A stretch of 64,000 nucleotides of DNA from Rhodospirillales bacterium (GTDB lineage: Bacteria; Pseudomonadota; Alphaproteobacteria; Rhodospirillales; Casp-alpha2). The stretch lies in NCBI GenBank assembly GCA_017640505.1, contig JAEPQO010000001.1:1318625-1382624 (forward strand), written 5' to 3'. How positions within the stretch are numbered: position 1 is the first letter of the stretch; each line of letters begins with the position of its first letter. The notes below the pieces were generated by a model. It was not told where the DNA came from and searched no databases. It was given only the letters and a program-made list of their open reading frames with translations. Of this stretch, positions 25,453 through 34,983 are shown piece by piece. Both the position numbers and the translations under genes were made by a program.

Positions 25453-25677
25453 ATGAGCACGCCGCAACACGTCGAAAGCCCATGTATCAGCATCTGCGAG
25501 CTCGACGGAGAGACCGGGCTTTGCCGCGGCTGCTGGCGCACGCGAGACGAAATCGCGATGTGGGCACGCGCGGATGCGGAGACACGTCTCGCGATCCTCG
25601 AAAAATTGCGCGAGCGACGCGCACAGGCCGGCGGGGGCCGGCGGCGCGAAACGCGACGGCGCCGGAACCAGACCTAG
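25453..25677 (+). CDS. DUF1289 domain protein
   Basis: 74 aa. The N-terminal Cys motif is visible as SPCISICELDGETGLCRGCWRT (four Cys, probably a small metal site), followed by a basic helical tail (ERRAQAGGGRRRETRRRR). A ribosome site (GAGAGGAG) lies upstream. Twelve bp separate it from the methyltransferase gene, so they probably form one operon. Function unknown. Confidence 0.85.
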   Translation: MSTPQHVESPCISICELDGETGLCRGCWRTRDEIAMWARADAETRLAILEKLRERRAQAGGGRRRETRRRRNQT

Positions 25678-25689
25678 AGGAGATTCTGT

Positions 25690-26700
25690 ATGTCCGACCT
25701 TCTGTCCCGGCTGCTGGCCGAGCGGGATTGGCTGCTCTGTGATGGCGCCATGGGCACCAGCCTGTTTCAGCGGGGACTGGAGACAGGCGAAGCGCCTGAT
25801 CTCTGGAATGTCACCAATGCTGACAAGGTGGCGGATGTGCATCAGGGGTTTGTCGACGCGGGATCGGATATCTTCCTGACAAATTCGTTCGGCGCGAACG
25901 CATTGCGTCTGAAGCTGCATGGCGATCAGGATCGCGTGCGTGAGATCAACGTCGCCGCCGCGCAGGTCGCGCGGAAGGTTGCAGATGCGGCAGGGCGCCC
26001 GGTCGTTGTCGCTGGCTCCATGGGTCCGACAGGGGAACTGATGGAGCCCATGGGCGCGTTGACGCCGGACGATGCGGAAAAGGTCTTCGCCGAACAGGCT
26101 TTGGCCCTGAAAGAAGGTGGCGTCGACGTTCTCTGGATCGAAACCATGTCGTCGAAGGAAGAATATGCGGCTGCTGCGGCGGGTGCGGCGCAGACCGGTT
26201 TGCCGGTCGTCGCGACGATGAGCTTCGATACCAACGGTCGCACCATGATGGGTGTCACGCCGGAAGAAGCGGCGTCCTTCGCCTCGGCGCTTGAGCCCGG
26301 GCTCGTGGCTTACGGGTGTAATTGCGGCGTCGGTCCGGCGACCCTGATCGACACGGTGCTCGGCATGAAAAAGACCGCTGCACCGACCGACGTCATTACG
26401 GCCAAGGGGAACTGCGGTATCCCCGAGTATCGCGATGGGCAGATTGCCTACACCGGTTCGCCGGAGATCATGCAGGAATACGCCCGGATGGCACGGGACG
26501 CCGGGGCCCGGATTATCGGCGGTTGCTGCGGCACGACGGATATTCACGTTCGTGCCATGGCAGAAGCGCTCAAGGATTACGTCGCCGGCGAGGCGCCGGA
26601 TCGTGAACGGATTGAACGCGCGTTAGGGCCTGTCGATCAGCCGCTCCCCAAAAAAGATGACGCCGACGACCGTGGTCGCCGCCGCCGTCGCCGCGCCTAG
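25690..26700 (+). CDS. bmt: Homocysteine S-methyltransferase family protein (betaine-homocysteine type)
   Basis: 336 aa TIM barrel. The zinc ligands are in place: C210 in YGCNCGVGP and C279-C280 in GGCCGTTDIH. The beginning LLCDGAMGTSLFQRG is typical of Bmt/BHMT-like proteins. The family moves a methyl group to homocysteine to form methionine; alphaproteobacterial Bmt members use glycine betaine. That agrees with the sarcosine/MttB cluster at the window's end. The C-terminus has an Arg-rich tail (DDRGRRRRRRA). Confidence 0.88.
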   Translation: MSDLLSRLLAERDWLLCDGAMGTSLFQRGLETGEAPDLWNVTNADKVADVHQGFVDAGSDIFLTNSFGANALRLKLHGDQDRVREINVAAAQVARKVADAAGRPVVVAGSMGPTGELMEPMGALTPDDAEKVFAEQALALKEGGVDVLWIETMSSKEEYAAAAAGAAQTGLPVVATMSFDTNGRTMMGVTPEEAASFASALEPGLVAYGCNCGVGPATLIDTVLGMKKTAAPTDVITAKGNCGIPEYRDGQIAYTGSPEIMQEYARMARDAGARIIGGCCGTTDIHVRAMAEALKDYVAGEAPDRERIERALGPVDQPLPKKDDADDRGRRRRRRA

Positions 26701-26711
26701 GCGGAACGATA

Positions 26712-27131
26712 TTACCAGCTTCCGGTGTTTTCCATGGATGCCCATGGCTCCATGGGTTCCAGCGGTTCACCTTCCTGTAGCAGTTCGATGGAAATGCCGT
26801 CGGGCGAGCGGACGAAGGCCATGCGGCCGTCGCGCGGCGGGCGGTTGATGGTGACGCCGCCAGCCTGCAGACGTTCGCAAAGCTCGTAAATGTTGTCGAC
26901 GCGGAACGCCAGGTGGCCGAAGTTCCGGCCGCCACCGTATTCCTCGGGTTCGTAATTGTACGTCAGTTCTATTTCGGCATCGGGTGTCTTCTCTGCGGCG
27001 ACGAAGACCAGCATATATCCGTGTTCCGGGCGGTCGCTCCGCCGGGTTTCCTTGAGGCCCAGCAGGTCACAGTAAAACTTGAGCGATTCATCGACGTCCG
27101 AAATACGGACCATGGTGTGAAGGTATCTCAT
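26712..27131 (-). CDS. VOC family protein, lactoylglutathione lyase-like
   Basis: 139 aa with two beta-alpha-beta-beta-beta modules. It begins MRYLHTMVRISDVDESLKFY and holds metal-ligand positions in the His of LHTMVR, the Glu of AEIELTYN, the His of FGHLAFRV and the Glu of ISIELLQEG, the set expected for glyoxalase I. It probably converts the methylglyoxal-glutathione adduct to lactoylglutathione. The C-terminal tail ends EPWASMENTGSW. It converges on bmt. Confidence 0.85.
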   Translation of the reverse strand: MRYLHTMVRISDVDESLKFYCDLLGLKETRRSDRPEHGYMLVFVAAEKTPDAEIELTYNYEPEEYGGGRNFGHLAFRVDNIYELCERLQAGGVTINRPPRDGRMAFVRSPDGISIELLQEGEPLEPMEPWASMENTGSW

Positions 27132-27166
27132 GGCGTGGTCTCCCCGTTTGTTCCGCTCATAGGAAT

Positions 27167-28087
27167 TTAGGGAGTGGCAACGTCGGATTCCAGCCCCGAT
27201 TCAGCGGCACGTGCCGCTTCGATGCCCAACATCGCCGCCTTGCGTGCCGGATCCCAGCGATAGCCGGTAATCATTCCGTTGTCGCGAATGACCCGGTGGC
27301 ACGGAATGACATATCCGATCAGGTTACCCGCGACTGCGCCAGCTACGGCGCGTGCGGCACCGGGGCGACCGATACGCGCGGCGAGATCGCCGTACGACAT
27401 CACGCCGCCCTCGGGGATCCGCAGCAGCGCTTCCCAGACTTTGACGCGGAACGGCGAGCCGCGCATCAACATCCGAAGTTCACCTTCTGCACCATTGTTT
27501 CTGAAAGCCTTTGCGGCGAAAACGGCGGTGCCTGCGTCGTCCTGTACCCAGTTCGCGCATTCCCAGCCTGATTTCTGCTCTTCGAGGGCGAATTCGCGAT
27601 TGGTGGTAATGAACGAGATACCCGTCAGGCCCCGCTCACTGGCAACGATCAGGCATTCACCGAACGGCGAGGGGTGATAGCCGTAACGGAACGTCATGCC
27701 CTCACCACGGCTTTTGAATTCACCGGGCGTTACAGCATCGATGGTAACGAACAGATCGTGCAGCCGGCCCGGCCCTGACAGCCCGGCGTCGAACGCGGTA
27801 TCGAGAACGCTGGCGGACGAACGCAGGCGCGATTTTGCATCCTCCAGCGTCAGTGCCTTCAGAAACTTCTTTGGGCTGACCCCGGCCCAATCGCTGAACA
27901 TGCGCTGCAGGTGATACGGGCTCATACCGACATGGTTCGCGATGTCGTCGAGTTCCGGCTGTTCGTGACGATGTTGGGCTATGTAAGTGATTGCCTTGGC
28001 GATCTGGCCATAGAGCCTGGTCTGAGTTTCCGCTTTCTGGCTCGTCGCCTGATGGGGCATCTGGTCGGTGGTCCATAGGTTTGTCAT
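27167..28087 (-). CDS. AraC-type HTH / O6-methylguanine-DNA methyltransferase fusion (Ada-like)
   Basis: 306 aa. An AraC-like helix-turn-helix occupies about residues 25-128 (LDDIANHVGMSPYHLQRMF). A methylguanine methyltransferase domain occupies about 140-295, with the acceptor Cys at 263 in YVIPCHRVI and a downstream GYRWDPARK. The N-terminal zinc/phosphotriester domain of E. coli Ada is missing, so methyl-dependent activation through that Cys cannot occur. It directly repairs alkylated guanine and may regulate its own transcription. Confidence 0.92.
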   Translation of the reverse strand: MTNLWTTDQMPHQATSQKAETQTRLYGQIAKAITYIAQHRHEQPELDDIANHVGMSPYHLQRMFSDWAGVSPKKFLKALTLEDAKSRLRSSASVLDTAFDAGLSGPGRLHDLFVTIDAVTPGEFKSRGEGMTFRYGYHPSPFGECLIVASERGLTGISFITTNREFALEEQKSGWECANWVQDDAGTAVFAAKAFRNNGAEGELRMLMRGSPFRVKVWEALLRIPEGGVMSYGDLAARIGRPGAARAVAGAVAGNLIGYVIPCHRVIRDNGMITGYRWDPARKAAMLGIEAARAAESGLESDVATP

Positions 28088-28195
28088 CTTGAGGGTCCTG
28101 TTCGTTGGGCGGTTCGCCCGTGCTGGTCCCCAGATTATGCTTTCGTCGTGTGCCGCCCACCCGAAAATTGGGAACTTGGCAGCGCGGAGATATCG

Positions 28196-29749
28196 CTAGT
28201 CATCGGGGTCGAAGTCCGTCACCACCCGTTCCGGGGGGAAGATCACATCGACGGTGGTGCCGCTGCCAAATGAACTGTCGATTCGTAGCTGCGCCTGATG
28301 AAGCTCTGCCAGGCGACGGCAGAGCGGCAGACCCAGTCCCGCACCTTCGTGCTCACGGGTCATTGAATTGGCAACCTGCCCGAAAGGTTCCAGTGCGATA
28401 CGAATGTTTTCCTGTGCCATGCCCGTGCCGGTATCCGTGACCCGCAGTAATAGAGATCCGTCTTCGTCCAGATACCAGCCGATGCTGATTTCGCCGCCAT
28501 TTTGCGTGAACTTGATCGCGTTCGTCAGCAAGTTAAGAATGATCTGTTTTATGCGGGTTTCGTCCGCGAACAAGCGGACTTTGGGCGGGCGTTCATGGTT
28601 CGTGATTTTCGTGCCGGCGCGTCGCGCGCGCTCGTTGATCATGCGGAGGCATTCCTGGTTCAGTTCTCGCAGGCACAGTGCTTCTTCATCCAGTTTCAGT
28701 TCCCCGACCTCGATCTTCGAAATATCCAGAATGTCGGAAATCAGGCGCAGCAAATGCCGTCCGGACCGGTTGATGTCGCCCAGGTATTCCTCGACGCTGT
28801 CCAGACCAAGGGTGTCGAAGTCGGTTGAAATAAGAAGCTCCGAAAACCCGATGATCGAATTCAGCGGGGTCCGCAGTTCATGCGACATGTTGGCGAGAAA
28901 ATCCGTCTTCGCCCGGCTGGCCAGTTCAGCTTCCTCTTTTGCGTCGATGAGGGCGATCTGGGCCATTTTCAATTCCGTAATGTCGCTGCTGACCATCACG
29001 GTGTGTCCGCTTTGCAGGATAACGACTTCGACCAGCCGCCATTGGTCATCGGTCCGTTCAACCTCCATGACGCCCGGGGCGAGACGTCGATGCTGTATCC
29101 ACGTGTTCAGCCAAGCGTCCTCGCGCCCCTGGATGTTGGCGATCATGCCGTTGTCAAGGAGTGCCCGTCCCCAATCGTCATATCCGAACCCGGGCATGCT
29201 TAAACCGGTGATGAACGAATTACTCGTGCGGATTGTCCGGTTGGTGAGGACGAGGTTGTCATCCGGATCGAAGATGGCAATGCCGGCGCCGCTCCGATCG
29301 AGTGCTTGTATGAGTAGATCGCTGTAGGATTCCGCCTGATCACGTTCGGTTATGTCGGTATATGTCGATACGAAGCCATCGCCGCTGGGAAGCGGCTTGC
29401 CGACGATCTCGATCACGGTGCCGTCAGGGCGGGTTCGCTGAAAGGCGTGTGCGACGAATTTGGTTGCAAGCTCTATACGCTCGCGCACCTGTTGTTCCGT
29501 ATTTCCGGGGCCATACTCGCCCCGCTCGGCATTGAAGCGGATGAAATCACTGAACGGTCTGGGTGGCGTTGCGAATTCGGGAGGAAAATCCAGCAAATCG
29601 ATGAATTGCGTGTTGCAAAGGACGAGTTGAAGTTCGCCGTTGACGAGTTTCGTTACGCTCAGTCCCTGACTCATCGAATCAAGGCTTTGCTGGACAAAGT
29701 CCATGCCGAGGATAACAGATCCAGCACCGGTATTTTGGTTAGTATCCAC
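28196..29749 (-). CDS. PAS-domain hybrid-free sensor histidine kinase
   Basis: 517 aa, no membrane segment. Two PAS regions: about 15-130, starting QQSLDSMSQGLSV as in the PAS_7 type, and about 142-258. A HisKA domain follows with the phospho-acceptor H290 in MSHELRTPLNS, then a HATPase domain with NLLTNAIKFT, DTGTGM and GAGLGLPL. It senses an unknown cytoplasmic signal. No response regulator gene lies next to it, so it is an orphan kinase here. Confidence 0.92.
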   Translation of the reverse strand: MDTNQNTGAGSVILGMDFVQQSLDSMSQGLSVTKLVNGELQLVLCNTQFIDLLDFPPEFATPPRPFSDFIRFNAERGEYGPGNTEQQVRERIELATKFVAHAFQRTRPDGTVIEIVGKPLPSGDGFVSTYTDITERDQAESYSDLLIQALDRSGAGIAIFDPDDNLVLTNRTIRTSNSFITGLSMPGFGYDDWGRALLDNGMIANIQGREDAWLNTWIQHRRLAPGVMEVERTDDQWRLVEVVILQSGHTVMVSSDITELKMAQIALIDAKEEAELASRAKTDFLANMSHELRTPLNSIIGFSELLISTDFDTLGLDSVEEYLGDINRSGRHLLRLISDILDISKIEVGELKLDEEALCLRELNQECLRMINERARRAGTKITNHERPPKVRLFADETRIKQIILNLLTNAIKFTQNGGEISIGWYLDEDGSLLLRVTDTGTGMAQENIRIALEPFGQVANSMTREHEGAGLGLPLCRRLAELHQAQLRIDSSFGSGTTVDVIFPPERVVTDFDPDD

Positions 29750-29870
29750 GCCCGGAAATTGCCCTTTTCGCTCCCAGTATCGGGCACATTAACGTAAAAG
29801 TAGCCGGGAATCGACGAATTCCGCGTTGTCGTCGACGTGGACAGCAAGGTCTGGCATGGGATAATGAAAA

Positions 29871-29945
29871 TGGTGCTGCCGGAGAGATTCGAACTCTCGA
29901 CCTCCCCCTTACCAAGGGGGTGCTCTACCCCTGAGCCACGGCAGC
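29871..29945 (-). tRNA. tRNA-Thr (anticodon GGT)
   Basis: Reading the minus strand gives a complete cloverleaf: acceptor GCTGCCG paired with CGGCAGC, D-arm GCTC/GAGC, anticodon stem CCCCC/GGGGG around loop TTGGTAA, T-arm GAGAG-TTCGAAT-CTCTC, discriminator A and an encoded CCA. Anticodon GGT reads threonine ACC/ACT codons. Confidence 0.97.
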
Positions 29946-30005
29946 CCCTGAGGTGCGGCGGAACATGCCACAGGGTTTCCTGCGAGGCAAGGCCGGAGAG
30001 GACGT

Positions 30006-30161
30006 ATGACAGCGAAATCTGATGGGCGTGGGACGGTCGGAAATCCGGGTGCTGGCTCGGCAAAGAAAGATGATCGCAAGGCGCGCTCGGCGCGTGCGTT
30101 GCGCGAAAACCTCAAGAAAAGGAAACAACAGGTCAAGGCGCGCGAAACGGCTAAGAATTAA
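30006..30161 (+). CDS. Small basic protein, 51 aa, unknown function
   Basis: ATG 30006 is preceded by GGAGAGG at good spacing. The protein (MTAKSDGRGTVGNPGAG, then KARSARALRENLKKRKQQVKARE) is Lys/Arg-rich with one long predicted helix. Its position just upstream of murA is, as far as I recall, shared with related genomes, but I cannot name a family. It might bind nucleic acid; that is a guess from charge alone. Confidence 0.65.
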   Translation: MTAKSDGRGTVGNPGAGSAKKDDRKARSARALRENLKKRKQQVKARETAKN

Positions 30162-30287
30162 CGGCGCCGCGCCATATTCACGCCATATCCGGCTGCCATA
30201 CCCGACAATGGCAGGACGCCGGCTTGCATCGGGACGGCCCGTCGCCTAAAAGCCGAACGAACGCTTGCCTTAGACTCTGAGGGGAAT

Positions 30288-31553
30288 ATGGACCGAATTC
30301 GCATTTCCGGCGGCCGACCGTTGAATGGTGAAATTGATATCGTCGGCGCGAAGAATGCTGCTTTGCCGCTGATGGCGGCATCGCTTCTGACGCCGGAATC
30401 ACTTACCCTTAAGAACCTGCCGAGTGTCGCTGACATCCATGCGATGGCGAACCTTCTTTCGGAACTGGGTGTCCAGACGGAACATGACGCTGAAAGCCGC
30501 ACCGTCGTCATGCACGGCGGGAATGTCACGGAGACAACAGCACCGTACGATATCGTGAGAAAAATGCGGGCATCCGTCCTTGTGCTCGGTCCGTTGCTGG
30601 CGAGGTTTGGTAAGGCGCGTGTGAGCCTGCCGGGCGGATGTGCCATTGGGACACGTCCCGTCGATCTGCATCTGAAGGCGTTGGAGCAGATGGGCGCGGA
30701 AATCGAGCTCGCCGGCGGTTATATCGACGCCAAGGTGAATGGTCGGTTGAAAGGCACCCACATTCTGTTTCCGTCCGTCACGGTTGGCGGCACCGAAAAT
30801 ATCCTGATGGCCGCCACGCTTGCCGATGGCGAGACGGTGATCGCCAATGCGGCGCGGGAACCCGAAGTCACCGACCTTGCGCGTTGTCTCCAGGCGATGG
30901 GCGCCGAGATTTCCGGGATTGGCAGCGATACGCTTCACGTTGTCGGCAAGCCGCAACTGCATGCAGCGGTGCACGGCATCGTTCCGGACCGGATAGAGAC
31001 AGGGACATATGCTGTCGCAGCGGCAATTACCGGTGGCGACGTTTTGCTACGTGGCGCCCAGATGGGCAGCAACGAGGCCGTGTTCGGGCATATGATGCGC
31101 GCCGGCGTCGATGTCACCGAGACCGCTGAGGGAATTCGCATTGCGCGGCAAAACGGCCGAATTCACGGCGTCGATGTCATGACGGAGCCCTATCCGGGGT
31201 TCCCGACTGATATGCAGGCACAGTTCATGGCGCTACTGACGCTTGCTGAAGGAGCGTCGATGATAACCGAATCGATCTTCGAAAACCGGTTCATGCACGT
31301 GCCGGAACTCATGCGGATGGGCGCGGATATCAACGTCCACGGCGCCTCGGCAATCGTCCGCGGTGTGCCTAAGCTTTCCGGCGCGCCGGTGATGGCGACC
31401 GACCTCCGTGCATCGGTATCACTGGTGCTCGCGGGGCTTGCCGCCGAAGGCGTGACGGACGTGAACCGAGTTTATCACCTGGACCGTGGCTACGAGAAAA
31501 TCGAGCAGAAGCTCGCCGCGTGTGGCGCCGAAATAGAGCGCGTTCCGGAATAA
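30288..31553 (+). CDS. murA: UDP-N-acetylglucosamine 1-carboxyvinyltransferase
   Basis: 421 aa, the normal length. It catalyses the first committed step of peptidoglycan synthesis, transfer of enolpyruvate from PEP to UDP-GlcNAc. The catalytic loop [14 protein letters not shown] has C118, so the enzyme is of the fosfomycin-sensitive Cys form. It begins [24 protein letters not shown] as in other MurA proteins. Confidence 0.98.
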   Translation: MDRIRISGGRPLNGEIDIVGAKNAALPLMAASLLTPESLTLKNLPSVADIHAMANLLSELGVQTEHDAESRTVVMHGGNVTETTAPYDIVRKMRASVLVLGPLLARFGKARVSLPGGCAIGTRPVDLHLKALEQMGAEIELAGGYIDAKVNGRLKGTHILFPSVTVGGTENILMAATLADGETVIANAAREPEVTDLARCLQAMGAEISGIGSDTLHVVGKPQLHAAVHGIVPDRIETGTYAVAAAITGGDVLLRGAQMGSNEAVFGHMMRAGVDVTETAEGIRIARQNGRIHGVDVMTEPYPGFPTDMQAQFMALLTLAEGASMITESIFENRFMHVPELMRMGADINVHGASAIVRGVPKLSGAPVMATDLRASVSLVLAGLAAEGVTDVNRVYHLDRGYEKIEQKLAACGAEIERVPE

Positions 31554-31735
31554 ATCGCAAAAACGGACGATCCGGGCATCCCAGGTGCTGCAGACCTGGG
31601 CCTATCGTGGTTTTCGGGCTTGCCGCCGACCGCGACAGTATTACCGATCCACACTGGCATTCCCGGGGAAAAACCTCTAAGTAAGGCTCGCTTTCGTCCG
31701 ATGGCGGGCGGTATCGGCGAGAAAAGGCTAAGATC
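31554..31735. other. murA-hisG intergenic gap with a hairpin
   Basis: 182 bp without a supported gene. A 7-bp stem CCCAGGT-gctgcag-ACCTGGG is at 31580-31600, 27 bp after the murA stop, with only a weak TTTT at 31611-31614; it may be a murA terminator. The hisG promoter must lie in the rest, but I see no clear hexamers. Confidence 0.4.
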
Positions 31736-32404
31736 GTGAAGGCAAACGAGAAAATCGTACTGGCGCTACCCAAGGGGCGGATCCTTAAAGAGGTGATGCC
31801 GCTGGTACGGGCTGCCGGGATCGAGCCGGAGCCGGCATTCGACGACAAAGACGCGCGCCAGCTTCGGTTTTCGACAAACCGGCCCGAAATCGACATCATC
31901 CGGGTTCGTTCGTTCGATGTGGCGACGTTTGTCGCCTTCGGTGCGGCTCATCTTGGTGTTGCCGGGAACGACGTGTTGATGGAATTCGATTATCCGGAGA
32001 TCTACGCGCCGCTGGACCTCGACGTCGGGCATTGCCGTTTGGCGGTGGCGGAGCCGGTCGATCTCGCGGGCGAGGACGACCCCCGAACTTGGTCGTCGGT
32101 ACGTGTCGCGACCAAGTATCCGACATTGACCCGCCAGCACTTCGCGGCGCGGGGTGTGCAGGCGGAATGCATTAAGCTGAACGGGGCGATGGAATTGGCG
32201 CCGTCGCTTGGGCTTTGTCGCCGTATCGTCGATCTTGTGTCGACAGGCGCCACTCTTAAGGCGAACGGTCTGGTTGAGGTGGAGACGATCTGCGAGATTA
32301 CGTCCCGCCTTTGCGTCAACCGTGCGGCCTGGAAAACCCGTGCTGATGAGATTAGCGATTGGGTCGAACGATTCCGGGAGGCAACCGATGCCCTTGCGGC
32401 TTGA
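31736..32404 (+). CDS. hisG: ATP phosphoribosyltransferase, short form
   Basis: 222 aa from GTG 31736. It starts the histidine pathway, joining ATP and [19 protein letters not shown] and [16 protein letters not shown] are diagnostic. The length is that of the short form, which needs the HisZ regulatory subunit; no hisZ lies in this window. It overlaps hisD by 17 bp. Confidence 0.95.
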   Translation: MKANEKIVLALPKGRILKEVMPLVRAAGIEPEPAFDDKDARQLRFSTNRPEIDIIRVRSFDVATFVAFGAAHLGVAGNDVLMEFDYPEIYAPLDLDVGHCRLAVAEPVDLAGEDDPRTWSSVRVATKYPTLTRQHFAARGVQAECIKLNGAMELAPSLGLCRRIVDLVSTGATLKANGLVEVETICEITSRLCVNRAAWKTRADEISDWVERFREATDALAA

Positions 32405-33689
32405 TCAAAGCGACGAGGATTTCGAGCCGCGGTTCCGGGCGTTTCTTTCCGAAAAGCGCGAGACGGAGGCTGATGTCGTCGACGCCGTGAAGTCGATACT
32501 GGCGGACGTTCGTGAACGGGGCGATCAGGCGCTGGTCGATTACACGACGAAATTCGACCGCTATCCGCTGACCTTGGAAACGATGCGGGTCTCGGCGGAA
32601 GAGATTGAGGATTGTAAAGAGCAGGTCGACGCCGAGACTCTTGCGGCCCTGACAACCGCTTATGAACGGATCAAGGCGTTTCACGAACGGCAGATACCGG
32701 AAGATCTGGAATTCACGGACGAGCAGGGTGTCGGTCTGGGCTATCGCTGGACGTCAGTCGGTGCAGCAGGACTTTATGTGCCTGGGGGCACGGCGGCATA
32801 TCCGTCGTCGGTGCTGATGAACGCGGTGCCGGCCAAGGTCGCAGGGGTGCCACGCCTTGTCATGGTCGTGCCGACGCCGGACGGCGTGATCAATCCGCTC
32901 GTCATGGCGGCCGCAGATATGGCGGGAGTCGACGAGATTTATCGTATCGGCGGTGCGCAGGCCGTGGGTGCGTTGGCTTATGGGACAGAGACCATTCAGC
33001 CCGTCGATAAGGTCGTCGGACCGGGCAATGCCTATGTGGCTGCTGCCAAACGCGAAGTATTCGGCACCGTCGGCATCGACATGATCGCGGGGCCCTCGGA
33101 AATTCTCGTGTTGGCCGATGCCGAGAACGATCCGTCGTGGATCGCTGCGGACCTCTTGAGTCAGGCGGAGCACGACACCGCCGCACAGGCCATCATGATT
33201 ACCGATGACGCGGCATTTGCCGACGCCGTCATCGAAGCCGTCGATGCGCATCTGAAGACTCTGCCGCGAACAGAGATCGCACGGCAGAGCTGGAAAGATT
33301 TTGGTGCCGTTATCCTGACCAGCGATCTGAAGTCTGCGCTTCCGCTGGTCGACCGTATCGCCCCGGAACACCTGGAAATCGCGGCCAAGGGCGCCGATGC
33401 ACTGGCCGGCGGTATCCGCAATGCGGGGGCGATGTTCCTCGGGCGTTATGCGCCCGAAGCGATCGGCGATTATGTCGCGGGGCCGAACCATGTGCTGCCG
33501 ACGGCCCGCTCGGCGCGCTTTTCGAGTGGTCTAGGTGTTCTCGATTTCATGAAGCGGACGTCGATGATCCGGTGCGATGCCGACGGTCTGCGCCGTATCG
33601 GTCCGGCGGCGAAAACGCTGGCGGATGCCGAAGGGCTGGGCGCGCACGCGCTTTCCGTCTCGATCCGGCTCAATCTGCCATCGCAATAG
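32388..33689 (+). CDS. hisD: Histidinol dehydrogenase
   Basis: 433 aa from ATG 32388, behind GGGAGG, overlapping the end of hisG. It performs the last two oxidations of histidine synthesis. The family signature region is visible as [14 protein letters not shown] with LLSQAEHD following, and the zinc-site His in the segment APEHLEI. An upstream frame from 32208 is only an extension through hisG. Confidence 0.97.
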   Translation: MPLRLDQSDEDFEPRFRAFLSEKRETEADVVDAVKSILADVRERGDQALVDYTTKFDRYPLTLETMRVSAEEIEDCKEQVDAETLAALTTAYERIKAFHERQIPEDLEFTDEQGVGLGYRWTSVGAAGLYVPGGTAAYPSSVLMNAVPAKVAGVPRLVMVVPTPDGVINPLVMAAADMAGVDEIYRIGGAQAVGALAYGTETIQPVDKVVGPGNAYVAAAKREVFGTVGIDMIAGPSEILVLADAENDPSWIAADLLSQAEHDTAAQAIMITDDAAFADAVIEAVDAHLKTLPRTEIARQSWKDFGAVILTSDLKSALPLVDRIAPEHLEIAAKGADALAGGIRNAGAMFLGRYAPEAIGDYVAGPNHVLPTARSARFSSGLGVLDFMKRTSMIRCDADGLRRIGPAAKTLADAEGLGAHALSVSIRLNLPSQ

Positions 33690-33698
33690 GCGGGCAGC

Positions 33699-34172
33699 AT
33701 GAGCGAGACTCAATGCATCGCCAATATCTACCTGGATGAACGCTCGGTCGTGCGGTTGAGCCCGCAGGTCGATCACGAGCGGAAGGTCGCTATTTTCGAT
33801 CTGCTGGAAGAGAACAGCTTCGATCCCGTGGGCCTGCCGCAGGGACCGTATAACCTGATCCTGTCGATCGAGGACAATCGGCTGGTTTTTGATGTCCGCA
33901 CAATCGCCGACAAGAAACTCGACAAGTTCTCGCTGCCGGTCGGCGCCTTCCGACGCATCGTCAAAGACTACTTCATGATCTGCGACAGCTATTTCGAGGC
34001 AATCAAGCGGTCGTCCCCGTCGCAGATCGAAGCGATCGACATGGGGCGGCGGGGGCTTCACAACGAGGGCGCCTCGATCCTTCAGGATAGGCTCGCCGAC
34101 AAGGTGGCAATCGACGAAACCACCGCCCGCCGGCTTTTCACGCTGGTCTGCGTACTGCATATCCGGGCATGA
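33699..34172 (+). CDS. UPF0262 family protein
   Basis: 157 aa, soluble. The pattern NIYLDERSVVRLSPQVDHERKVAIFDLLEEN and later DYFMICDSYFEAIK is that of UPF0262, a family of unknown function confined mainly to alphaproteobacteria. It sits in its usual place between hisD and the phosphatase gene and is probably in the same operon. Confidence 0.93.
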   Translation: MSETQCIANIYLDERSVVRLSPQVDHERKVAIFDLLEENSFDPVGLPQGPYNLILSIEDNRLVFDVRTIADKKLDKFSLPVGAFRRIVKDYFMICDSYFEAIKRSSPSQIEAIDMGRRGLHNEGASILQDRLADKVAIDETTARRLFTLVCVLHIRA

Positions 34173-34179
34173 GGCGCTG

Positions 34180-34626
34180 ATGAGCGATCTGCCTTCTGCC
34201 GTCCTTTTTGCCTGTACGATGAACTCGGTCCGCTCGCCGATGGCGGAAGCTATCATGAAGTTTCTTCACGGCCACCAGGTGTATGTGGACTCCGCCGGCG
34301 TACGCTCAAAGGATATCGATGGTTATGCGGTCGCCGTCATGGACGAAATCGGCATCGATCTCTCGCGGCATCACGCCAAGACGTTCGACGATCTCGAGGA
34401 CGATTACTTCGACATTGTGATCACACTTTCACCGGAAGCGCAGCACAGCGCCATCGAATTGACCCGGGTGATGGCGTGTGAGGTCGAATTCTGGAACACG
34501 ATGGACCCGTCGCTGATTGAAAGTGAGGACCGGGAAGTTGTTCTCGATGCTTACCGCCAGGTCCGCGATCAGCTGATGCAGCGGATAAAGGATCGTTTTC
34601 CGGTGCAAACGCCCCTGGATACCTGA
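34180..34626 (+). CDS. Low-molecular-weight protein-tyrosine-phosphatase-like protein
   Basis: 148 aa. The phosphate loop C12-x5-R18 (ACTMNSVRSPMAEA) is intact, as in LMW phosphatases and thioredoxin-coupled arsenate reductases. A general-acid Asp is expected near the C-terminus, where WNTMDPS is the candidate. Only one Cys lies close to the loop, so tyrosine phosphatase-type chemistry is more likely than arsenate reduction. It belongs to the conserved infA neighbourhood. Confidence 0.88.
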   Translation: MSDLPSAVLFACTMNSVRSPMAEAIMKFLHGHQVYVDSAGVRSKDIDGYAVAVMDEIGIDLSRHHAKTFDDLEDDYFDIVITLSPEAQHSAIELTRVMACEVEFWNTMDPSLIESEDREVVLDAYRQVRDQLMQRIKDRFPVQTPLDT

Positions 34627-34719
34627 CGGAAGCCTAAATACGCGGATTTATTGAAAACTTGACCAAACGTACCGATATGGGCATGGTCTGCTCGATTTTG
34701 ACATCAGGCATGGAAAAGT

Positions 34720-34938
34720 ATGGCTAAAGAAGACCTTCTCGAGTTTACGGGCACCGTTATGGAACTGCTTCCGAACGCGATGTTCCGGGTGAAGCTCGAT
34801 AACGATCACGAAATTCTCGCCCACACGGCGGGTAAAATGCGCAAGCACCGTATTCGTGTGCTCGCCGGCGACCGCGTCAACGTTGAGATGACGCCTTACG
34901 ACCTCACCAAGGGTCGGATCACTTTCCGTTTCAAGTAA
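34720..34938 (+). CDS. infA: Translation initiation factor IF-1
   Basis: 72 aa, full length. It begins [28 protein letters not shown] and ends RITFRFK, a single S1/OB fold that occupies the ribosomal A site during initiation. It has its own 93-bp upstream gap, suggesting a separate promoter. Confidence 0.98.
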   Translation: MAKEDLLEFTGTVMELLPNAMFRVKLDNDHEILAHTAGKMRKHRIRVLAGDRVNVEMTPYDLTKGRITFRFK

Positions 34939-34983
34939 TCAGGGCGTCCCAGATGACGCACCCTTTGTGAGCCGGAGCTGCCA

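Noticed and set aside
25078-26547. 489-aa antisense frame across the amidohydrolase start, DUF1289 and bmt
   Set aside because: Composition of a shadow frame, and it contradicts three well-supported genes.
29671-30063. 130-aa frame running through tRNA-Thr
   Set aside because: It reads across a complete tRNA and the start of the kinase gene; no domain.
32208-32387. Extended N-terminus of hisD
   Set aside because: The extension is the hisG coding region in another frame; ATG 32388 has a proper ribosome site and gives the family length.
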